A stretch of DNA of 53,565 bases, from positions 1 to 53,565 of the forward strand of contig CAMCMZ010000016.1 of NCBI GenBank assembly GCA_945876185.1, given 5' to 3'. A program made the position numbers and the translations under genes. This stretch comes from Candidatus Kuenenia stuttgartensis (lineage in GTDB: Bacteria > Planctomycetota > UBA11346). The notes beneath the pieces are model-generated. The model was given only the letters and a program-made list of their open reading frames with translations. It had not been told where the DNA came from and did no database searches. Positions 9,273-16,316 of the stretch are shown piece by piece; the first letter of the stretch is position 1; the number at the start of each line of letters is the position of its first letter.

Positions 9273-11978
9273 CTATCCTTCCGCAGTCGCGGCATTCAGG
9301 TCGAGGCTGACCAGACGCAAGAGTTCGCTGTCGCTCAGTTCGGTCAGCTTCACCTCGCCGCCGCCGGCATCGAGGAGGTCGGCGGCCAACTGCTGCTTGT
9401 CGCCGATCATGGCGTCGATGCGTTCTTCGACCGTGCCGCGGCAGACGAACTTGTGGACGCAGACGTTGCGCTTCTGGCCGATGCGGAAGGCGCGGTCGGT
9501 GGCCTGGTTTTCGACCGCCGGGTTCCACCAGCGATCGAAGTGGACGACGTGCGCGGCGGCGGTGAGGTTGAGGCCCGAACCGCCGGCCTTCAGCGACAGG
9601 ACGAAGAACGGCGTGGTCTCGTCGTCCTGGAAGCGGGCTACCAGCTCCTTGCGCTCGGAGATCCTGGTGGCGCCGGTGAGGACGCAGCCGGCGCGGCCGA
9701 AGATGCCGCCGAGGAAGGCGGCGAGCGGCGCCGTGGTCTCGGCGTACTGGCTGAAGACCAGCAGTTTTTCCTGCTTGGCGGCGATGACCTCGGCCAGTTC
9801 GCGCAGGCGCGCCAGCTTGCCGCTGTCGGCCTCGGCCCAGGCGCCATCGCCCAGCCACTGCGACGGGTGGTTGCAGATCTGCTTGAAGCGCGTGAGGAAA
9901 GCCAGCACCAGGCCCTTGCGTGCGACACCCTCGACGCCTTCGTCGAGCGCCTTTTTCAGCTCCTGCACCGACTGCTGGTAGAGCGCAGCCTGCGTGCGCG
10001 ACAGGCTGCACCAGGCGTTCTGCTCGATCTTGTCCGGCAGGTCGCTGATCACCGTCTTGTCGGTCTTGAGCCGGCGCAGGATATAGGGCGCGACCAGGCG
10101 GCGCAGCGGCGCGTACCCGCCAGGGCTGTCAGCGAGGTGCTTGGCGAAGGCGGCGAACGGCTTGGCGCCACCGAGCAGGCCGGGGTTGGCGTAGTCGAAG
10201 ATGCTCCACAGGTCGCCCAGGCGGTTCTCGACCGGCGTGCCGGTAAGCGCCAGGCGCGAAGCTGCCTTCACCGCCTTGGCCGCCTTGGTCTGCCGCGTAC
10301 CGGGGTTCTTGATCGCCTGCGCTTCATCCAGGATGGCCAGACGCCAGGTGGTGGCGCCGATCCATGGGTGGCGATGCAGCGAACCGTAAGTCGTGATGAC
10401 AAGATCCGATGCCGCGATGCGTTCAGCTGGCAACCGCTCCAGTTCCGCGGCCGGCATGGCCGAGGCATGCGCCACCAGCACCGAGAGCCCCGGCGTGAAG
10501 CGCGCCGCTTCCGCCTGCCAGTTGGCGAGCAGGGACGCCGGCGCCACCAGCAGGCTGGGCGAGCGACCCTCGGCACGCTTGCGCACCAGCAGCAGGGCCA
10601 GCACCTGAATGGTCTTGCCCAGGCCCATGTCGTCGGCCAGCACCGCACCCAGGCGCAGCCGCGACAGCAGGTGCAGCCAGCGCAGGCCGACCTGCTGGTA
10701 GGGGCGCAGGGTGGCGTGCAGCTCGGCGCCTGGATCGACCGCCGCCAGGCCTTCGGGGCTGCGCAGCCCGGCCAGCGTCTCGGCCAGCCAGGGTCCGGCG
10801 TGGACCTCAGCCCAGGCCGGTATGGCCGCGGTCTCGTCTCCGCCGATCACCGATCCGGCGCCGGCCAGCAGGCGCATGGCCTCGTGGAAGCCGAGACCCT
10901 GCTCGGCGGCGAGGCGCTCCACCTGCTGGAAGTGGTCCAGCGTCGCCTGAATGCGCGCCTGATCGACCTCGACCCATCGCCCGCGGAAGAAGACCAGTCC
11001 CTGGTTGCCCGCCAGCAGGGCCTTCATCTCGGCGGCGGTCAACGGTTCGCCATCAATGGTCAGCGCCACGCGGAAGTCGAGCAAAGCATCTGTCCCGACC
11101 CGCGACGGCGATTGCGTGCCCACCGTGGCCGAGACCGTGGCGCGTGACGGTCGGTTGGCACGCCACTGCGCCGGCATGCGCACCACGACCCCGGCCTCCT
11201 CCAGTTTCGCCGCATCGCGCAGGAAGGTCAGGGCCTCGCCCGCGGTCCAGCGCCGCGGCTGGTAGATCTCCCGCCGATCGATGAGCCCCTTCAGCCAAAC
11301 GCAGGATTCCGCCGCGCGCTGCAAGGGCTCCAGCAGCGCCAGCAGGCGCCGCTTGTCGGCTGCTGCCGCGTATTCGCGCAACGCCTCGCCCAGCGGCCGG
11401 TGTTGCGCCTTGCCCTGCGCCGACAGCCGCGTGGTGTAGGTGGCGAGGAACGCGAAGGGATATTGCTCATCCTTGCGGTTCTCGGCCAGATGCACATGGA
11501 CGCGGCCGACGAGGTGCCAGGCCGGGTTGCGCGCGGCGAGGAAGGCAGCCAAGGATTGCCCTGAAGCAGTCACCTGGGTGTGCAGTGCGGCGTCCAGTTC
11601 CAGCCACAGTCGTTCCAGCACCGCGATCGACAGGTACTCGGCGCCCTCCATCGGCGGCGCCGACCAGACCAGCGCTTGCAGGTCACCAGCCTCCGGCGGC
11701 GGCACCCGGCCGGGCGTCTGCTCCGCCGCTTCCGGCAGGGTGCGCAGCGCCGTGAGGTAGCGCGCGGCGAAGTCGCGCCACCAGCCCAGCACCGGCGGCA
11801 GCGCGACGCCGACCTGCTCGGCGCCGAGGGCCAGCAGCAGCGCGCCGGAGTCCGGCCCGCCGTTCGCCAAGCATGCGACCACGGCCACCGGCAGCTCTGG
11901 GGCCTCTGACCCCGCGATCACCGCCAGACGGCCATGTGGGGTGAGCGCGAGGGTGCTGGACGGGGTTGCTCCGCTCAT
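9273..11978 (-). CDS. SNF2-family DEAD/DEAH-type helicase/translocase
   Basis: 901 residues from ATG 11978, which overlaps the stop of the preceding 47-residue ORF as ATGA. A long N-terminal region (about 1-430) of the bacterial SNF2 type precedes the ATPase core: motif I LADDMGLGKTIQVLALLL, motif II ILDEAQAIKN, motif III LTGTPVENRLGDLW, motif V GGSGLNLTAAAHVVHFDRWW and motif VI QATDRAFRIGQ. These enzymes translocate on double-stranded DNA and remodel protein-DNA complexes; classical strand separation is not expected. Residues are complete, so it should be active. Its place directly after hsdM in the same unit is unusual. SNF2 ATPases are known in some defence systems (for example DISARM DrmD), but the pairing with a SWIM protein is also common outside defence loci. 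Confidence 0.92.
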   Translation of the reverse strand: MSGATPSSTLALTPHGRLAVIAGSEAPELPVAVVACLANGGPDSGALLLALGAEQVGVALPPVLGWWRDFAARYLTALRTLPEAAEQTPGRVPPPEAGDLQALVWSAPPMEGAEYLSIAVLERLWLELDAALHTQVTASGQSLAAFLAARNPAWHLVGRVHVHLAENRKDEQYPFAFLATYTTRLSAQGKAQHRPLGEALREYAAAADKRRLLALLEPLQRAAESCVWLKGLIDRREIYQPRRWTAGEALTFLRDAAKLEEAGVVVRMPAQWRANRPSRATVSATVGTQSPSRVGTDALLDFRVALTIDGEPLTAAEMKALLAGNQGLVFFRGRWVEVDQARIQATLDHFQQVERLAAEQGLGFHEAMRLLAGAGSVIGGDETAAIPAWAEVHAGPWLAETLAGLRSPEGLAAVDPGAELHATLRPYQQVGLRWLHLLSRLRLGAVLADDMGLGKTIQVLALLLVRKRAEGRSPSLLVAPASLLANWQAEAARFTPGLSVLVAHASAMPAAELERLPAERIAASDLVITTYGSLHRHPWIGATTWRLAILDEAQAIKNPGTRQTKAAKAVKAASRLALTGTPVENRLGDLWSIFDYANPGLLGGAKPFAAFAKHLADSPGGYAPLRRLVAPYILRRLKTDKTVISDLPDKIEQNAWCSLSRTQAALYQQSVQELKKALDEGVEGVARKGLVLAFLTRFKQICNHPSQWLGDGAWAEADSGKLARLRELAEVIAAKQEKLLVFSQYAETTAPLAAFLGGIFGRAGCVLTGATRISERKELVARFQDDETTPFFVLSLKAGGSGLNLTAAAHVVHFDRWWNPAVENQATDRAFRIGQKRNVCVHKFVCRGTVEERIDAMIGDKQQLAADLLDAGGGEVKLTELSDSELLRLVSLDLNAATAEG

Positions 11979-12118
11979 GCCGGATCGGCGCGCAGCGCCG
12001 CCTGGCCAGCAGGCGTCAGCGCGTTGCGTTGGCTGCCGGCGTTGGTGAAGCCGCAGCGCCACTTCAGGTAGTCGTCCTTCCAGGACACCTTCCATTCGGT
12101 GAAGTGGGATTCGGGCAT
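11975..12118 (-). pseudogene. 47-residue remnant of an AlbA_2/Schlafen-type DNA-binding protein
   Basis: ATG 12118 opens a 47-residue frame 14 nt after the hsdM stop, and its TGA overlaps the SNF2 start (ATGA). The first 28 residues (MPESHFTEWKVSWKDDYLKW, then RCGFTNAG) closely resemble the N-terminus of AlbA_2 (Schlafen-like, PF04326) proteins, which are full-length regulators or ATPases often found inside type I restriction-modification operons. The expected continuation (GGxLxIGxDDxG) is absent; the tail is instead QRNALTPAGQAALRADPA. LTPAGQAAL is how many winged-helix domains end, and full-length AlbA_2 proteins often end in such a domain. I infer an internal deletion that joined the two ends in frame. 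It may still be translated as a coupling peptide. Confidence 0.65.
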
Positions 12119-12132
12119 GGGTGGTTTCGCTG

Positions 12133-14067
12133 TCATTGCGCCGGTTGCGCCAACAGCGTCTGCAATCGCTGCATAGCCTGGGCGATGGTGCCGCCATGGG
12201 TCTGGATGCTGGCGATGATCTGCGCCGGGGTGCGCTCGTCGGTGATGGTGACGGCGTTGGGATTGACGGCCTTCAGATCGAAGACGGCGGCGTCGATGGC
12301 GGCGGCCTGGGATTCCAGGTCGCGGACGGTCTTTTCATGGACAGCGATCCGTTCGCTCAGGTCATCGAGGTTCTGCTGCGGCGCATCCTCCTTTTTCAGC
12401 CGTTTCAGCCGTTCCTTGAGGCCGACGATGGTATCCCGGGTTGCGGTCGCCTCGTCGAGCAGCGGCTGCATCTCGGTGCGCGCCTTGGCGCGGCGGGCGG
12501 CGAAATCGATCGTCCAACTGCAACGGCTGTCACCCAACGCGGTGGCGCGATGGGGCAGCATGCGGGCATAGCTGGGGTAGGGCTTTCCCGCGTTGGCGGT
12601 GTCGGCCTGCCAATCGGCAGTGAGCGCGGCCGGCAGGGCGCCATCATCCAGCGCGGCACCATCTGGGGCGAAGCCGAAGTGGGCCAGGGTGAGCGGCGTC
12701 TTCTTGCCGACCTTCACCGGAGCCAGGTCGTAGTACCAGATCCGCTCGGTCTTCCGGCCCTTGGTGAAGAACAGCAGGTTGGTCTTCACGCCCGCGCCGG
12801 CGGTCGAGAACACCCCGCCCGGCAGGCTGACGATGGCCCACAGGTCGCATTCGTCGGTCAGCTTGCGCTTGGTCTCGACGAAGGCGCTTTCGTTGGTGCG
12901 GAACAGCAGACCTTCGTCCAGCACGATGGCGCAGGTGCCGTCGGGGGCGAGTTCCGCCAGGATCTTCTGCACGAACAGCACCTGGGTGGCGCTGGTCGGA
13001 AAGGGGAAGTTCTGCTGCGCGTCCGTCCCTTCCTTGCCGCCGAAGGGCGGATTGGTCAGGATCACGTCGAACTGCGGCGGCGCCTGGGTGAACAGGGCAC
13101 CATAGGTGGCCTTGCCGGTCAGGGTGTTGCCGTGCCAAAGATTCGGCTGGTCGATGCCGTGCAGCACCAGATTGGCCAGGGCGATGGGGAAGACGAGGTT
13201 CTCCTTCTCGCGGCCGAAGAAGGTGCCGTGCTTGAGGTCGTGCAGGGCGATGCTGCGCGCCCGCAAGCCGAGAGTCCGGTGGACATGCTCGTACGCCACG
13301 GCCAGGAAGCCGCCGGTGCCGCAGCAGGGATCGTAGATGGTCTGTCCGGGTTTTGGATCCACGGTGTGGACCACGGCGCGGATCACCTCGCGTGGGGTGA
13401 AGAACTGGCCGCCGTCCGAATTCTTCTCGCCCATTTTCAACAGCAGATCCTCGTAGACCTGCGACAGCGTGAAGAAATGGGTGTCGTTGATGCGCTCGAT
13501 GTTGATCTGGTGTACCCGGCCGAGGATGTCGCGCAGGTTGGCTTCCGAATCCACCCGCACCCGTTCCACCGCGGTCATGATCCGGCCGATGATGCGCTGC
13601 TTGGGCGAGGCGGCGGGGTTGGGCAGGCCGGTGCGCGCATCCACATCCAGGCCGTGCAGGTGGGGCAGCAACTGCTTGTTGATGAAATCGAACAAGGTGC
13701 CGTCGCCGGCGGCGAACAGTTCCTGCCCCTTCCAGCCCTGACGCTTGCCTTCCGGCGTGGTGGGGTGGCCGGGCTTGTCGGACCACGGAGCAGCCCAGTC
13801 CTGCCAGCGGTAGGGCGCGCGCAGGGCGGGTGCGAACCGGGTGCCCACGGCAGCGGCGCTCTCCTGATCGCGGGCCTCTTGGGCATCGAGGATGCGCAGG
13901 AAGAGGATCCAGGTCAGTTCCGGCACGTATTGCAGGGCGCTGGCGCAGTTCGAGCGGCGCATCACGTCGCAGATGCTCTTGACGAAGGCCGAGAGCGATT
14001 GGGTCGAGGCGATGGACTTGGGGGCCTTTCCGGCGGGGGTGGCGGTGTTTTTTCTTGGGCGGCCCAT
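12133..14067 (-). CDS. hsdM: Type I restriction-modification DNA methyltransferase subunit
   Basis: 644 residues. This is the N6-adenine methylase subunit: the N-terminal HsdM helical domain (SICDVMRRSNCASALQYVPE, LFLRILDAQEA) is followed by the SAM-binding fold with motif I DPCCGTGGFLAVAYEH (about 244) and catalytic motif IV NPPF (about 338). The C-terminus is coiled-coil (KERLKRLKKEDAPQQNLDDL). It works with HsdS to methylate, and with HsdR to cut, DNA bearing the HsdS target. It lies 3 nt after the DUF1016 gene and 14 nt before the AlbA_2 remnant. The order R-S-DUF1016-M is less common than R-M-S. A run of six T near the 5-prime end (lysine codons) could allow slippage, but the frame is intact. 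Confidence 0.95.
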   Translation of the reverse strand: MGRPRKNTATPAGKAPKSIASTQSLSAFVKSICDVMRRSNCASALQYVPELTWILFLRILDAQEARDQESAAAVGTRFAPALRAPYRWQDWAAPWSDKPGHPTTPEGKRQGWKGQELFAAGDGTLFDFINKQLLPHLHGLDVDARTGLPNPAASPKQRIIGRIMTAVERVRVDSEANLRDILGRVHQINIERINDTHFFTLSQVYEDLLLKMGEKNSDGGQFFTPREVIRAVVHTVDPKPGQTIYDPCCGTGGFLAVAYEHVHRTLGLRARSIALHDLKHGTFFGREKENLVFPIALANLVLHGIDQPNLWHGNTLTGKATYGALFTQAPPQFDVILTNPPFGGKEGTDAQQNFPFPTSATQVLFVQKILAELAPDGTCAIVLDEGLLFRTNESAFVETKRKLTDECDLWAIVSLPGGVFSTAGAGVKTNLLFFTKGRKTERIWYYDLAPVKVGKKTPLTLAHFGFAPDGAALDDGALPAALTADWQADTANAGKPYPSYARMLPHRATALGDSRCSWTIDFAARRAKARTEMQPLLDEATATRDTIVGLKERLKRLKKEDAPQQNLDDLSERIAVHEKTVRDLESQAAAIDAAVFDLKAVNPNAVTITDERTPAQIIASIQTHGGTIAQAMQRLQTLLAQPAQ

Positions 14068-14070
14068 GGA

Positions 14071-15171
14071 TCAGTCTTTGGCGGTGTCGTTGCGGGTGGG
14101 ATCGGTCAGCAGGTGGCGTTCACGGTCGAGTTCCTGGCGCAATTCGTCTTCGCTGGGCAGCACCAGGCGGTAGCGGCTGGCGAACAACTGCTCGCTGCCG
14201 TCGAGCACCGAAAACCGCACTACCGAAGCGTCCTTATGCGAACACAGGATGATGCCGACCGTGGGCTGGTCATCCGGCCCCCGGCGCAGCGCATCGTACA
14301 TGCGCACGTACATGTCCATCTGGCCGATGTCCTGATGGGTCAGCTCGGTGGTCTTGAGATCGATGAGCACGAAACATTTCAGCAAGTAGTTGTAGAAGAC
14401 CAGGTCGACGAAGAAGTCCTTGGTCTCGGTGCTGATGCGCTGCTGCCGGGCGACGAAGGCGAATCCCTTGCCGAGTTCCAGCAGGAACTGCTGCAGGTGG
14501 TCCATCAACCCCTGTTCCAGATTGCCTTCCAGCAGACGACCGGCACCGGACAGGCCGAGGAACTCCAGCAGCACCGGATCGCGCACGAAAGAGCGCGGCG
14601 TGGCCGGCTGGGCGGCGGCTTGCGCGGCGACCAGGGCGGCGGCCTCGGCCTGGACGGCGGGCTTGTCGCCACTCGCCAGCAGGCGTTCGTAATAGAGCGT
14701 GCCCATTTGCCGCTCCAGGGCGCGGGTTGACCAGCCCTGGGTAACAGCCTCGTCGGCATACCACTGCCGCGCCGCGGGCGAATCCAGGCGCAGGAGCAGG
14801 CGGTAGTGGGTCCAGCTCAATTGTGAACGCAGTGCGTTCACATTCGGGAAGGCGAGGTGAAAGTTCCGCATCTGCCAGAGGTTACGCGCATCGAAGCCCT
14901 TGCCGAACTCGGCGGTCAAGTGCTCGGCCAGACGCGGGATGAGCCGCTCGCCATAGGCCGCCCGTTCGGCCCCGCCCTGCTCGAACTCCACGATGTGCCG
15001 CCCCACCTGCCAGCAGGTCTGCACCTGGATGACATCGGCGCTGCGCAAGACCCGTGACCGGGCCTCCTGGATCAGGGCGCGGAGCTGGCCGAGGAGGAGG
15101 CCGGGCGCCGGCTCGCCGGCACCTGGAGGTGAGGTTGTTGCGGGCGGAACGGTTGCGGGACGGCGGGCCAT
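14071..15171 (-). CDS. DUF1016 (YhcG-type) PD-(D/E)xK nuclease-like protein
   Basis: 366 residues. An N-terminal helical DUF1016 domain (LLGQLRALIQEARSRVLRSA, TCWQVGRHIVEFEQGG, NLWQMRNFHLAFPNV, LSWTHYRLLLRLDSPAAR) is followed by a C-terminal PD-(D/E)xK-like nuclease core: FVDLVFYNYLLKCFVLIDLK, with the aspartate of VDLVFY and the DLK motif as metal-binding and catalytic candidates. The family is frequent inside or beside type I restriction-modification operons, though its role there is not settled. Gaps are 2 nt after hsdS and 3 nt before hsdM, so it is surely co-translated with them. A second nuclease or an accessory assembly factor are both plausible. Confidence 0.9.
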   Translation of the reverse strand: MARRPATVPPATTSPPGAGEPAPGLLLGQLRALIQEARSRVLRSADVIQVQTCWQVGRHIVEFEQGGAERAAYGERLIPRLAEHLTAEFGKGFDARNLWQMRNFHLAFPNVNALRSQLSWTHYRLLLRLDSPAARQWYADEAVTQGWSTRALERQMGTLYYERLLASGDKPAVQAEAAALVAAQAAAQPATPRSFVRDPVLLEFLGLSGAGRLLEGNLEQGLMDHLQQFLLELGKGFAFVARQQRISTETKDFFVDLVFYNYLLKCFVLIDLKTTELTHQDIGQMDMYVRMYDALRRGPDDQPTVGIILCSHKDASVVRFSVLDGSEQLFASRYRLVLPSEDELRQELDRERHLLTDPTRNDTAKD

Positions 15172-15173
15172 GG

Positions 15174-16316
15174 TCAGGACGCGAAGGCTTGGGCGAGGAG
15201 GCGTTGCGGCAATAACTCAATTTCAGCCAATTTCAGTTCGATGGAATGCCGTAGTTGCTTGAATTCTTTTAGCGCGATGGCGGCTTTCTGCTGCGCAGCA
15301 AAGGACGGTAGTTCAATAGTTCCCTCTGCGAGTCGGTTGAACAGCATGCGTTCGCGAACAGCACCCCGCGCCAACGAATGGATGCATCGCACACCGAGCG
15401 ATGATCGCATCCAGAAATAGAACCATCGCGAAACGATGACGCCAGTTTTCCCCCGCAGTACCACATAGTCAGGGCTTGTGATGCCAACGAGGTCATCGTC
15501 GTCCACAAAGGCGATAGAACCAATCAAGATACGCATCGGGTTGTAGAATACGGTTCCTGAATTGACGGGTTTGTACTTCGGTGCCTGCTTGCCGGGGGAT
15601 TCTCTAGCGGGAGCAAGACCATCACGCGTGGCGCCGAGAACAGGAAATTTCACCCATTCGCTTCCGATACCCTGCTTGATTTCGTCTAGTACATCACCAA
15701 GGCAGCAAGAAACGGTAGAGCCATCGCGAAGGCTATTGATGACGATTGCATCAGCAAGGTTTGCGACTTCTTTCGCTTGCTCCTGTGCGGCCTGTCGTGC
15801 GGTCTCCGCCTCGGCCAGTTGGGCTTTCAGGCGGGCGGCGATGCGACGCTGTTCCTCAAGCGGAGGAACCGGGATTTGCAGCGCTTTCAGTTGAGCGCCA
15901 CTCAATGCGGCTCTACTGCCGCCACGATCCGAGGACAACTGACGCAGGTTACCATATTGGGACATTAGCCAATGTTGCAAAAAGTACGAATCCCAGGTTT
16001 TATTAGGAAAAATGGCAAAGCAGTGCTGGTTTGTCGTTGCTTCGATCTCTAATACGGCGGATCTTCCTCGGGTAATACCTTCCCCCGTTATGGCTATCAG
16101 AACCGATTTGAGCGGTAATAAGGAAAGAGAGCAATGATCCAGGGCCATTTTTGAAATAAATTCCTGGGTCTTGGTTATTGGAGCAAAGTTCACTTCCCCT
16201 GTTTTGACCCACGGAACTTCAGGGGGAGACCAATATGCCATGTCATCTCTGGATGGAGTGACACCGCTGGTTGTTAATGCGCAATCACCAAGTGTTTTAA
16301 CAGGCCAGTTGCTCAT
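15174..16316 (-). CDS. hsdS: Type I restriction-modification specificity subunit
   Basis: 380 residues, with two target-recognition domains (about 1-150 and 200-340) separated by a coiled-coil spacer (EEQRRIAARLKAQLAEAETA, about 155-195) and ended by a second helix. Half-domain signature LSGAQLKALQIPVPPLEEQR is typical. It recognises the bipartite DNA target and guides HsdM and HsdR. Base composition in the recognition domains is visibly lower in GC than the flanking genes (for example 15900-16250), as usual for exchangeable domains. Start ATG 16316 overlaps the hsdR stop by 4 nt (ATGA). Confidence 0.93.
   Translation of the reverse strand: MSNWPVKTLGDCALTTSGVTPSRDDMAYWSPPEVPWVKTGEVNFAPITKTQEFISKMALDHCSLSLLPLKSVLIAITGEGITRGRSAVLEIEATTNQHCFAIFPNKTWDSYFLQHWLMSQYGNLRQLSSDRGGSRAALSGAQLKALQIPVPPLEEQRRIAARLKAQLAEAETARQAAQEQAKEVANLADAIVINSLRDGSTVSCCLGDVLDEIKQGIGSEWVKFPVLGATRDGLAPARESPGKQAPKYKPVNSGTVFYNPMRILIGSIAFVDDDDLVGITSPDYVVLRGKTGVIVSRWFYFWMRSSLGVRCIHSLARGAVRERMLFNRLAEGTIELPSFAAQQKAAIALKEFKQLRHSIELKLAEIELLPQRLLAQAFAS

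Noticed and set aside
12121-14730. An 869-residue open frame on the plus strand opposite hsdM and DUF1016
   Set aside because: It is antisense to two genes with clear family motifs, has no recognisable domain, and its composition is that of a mirror frame in GC-rich DNA.
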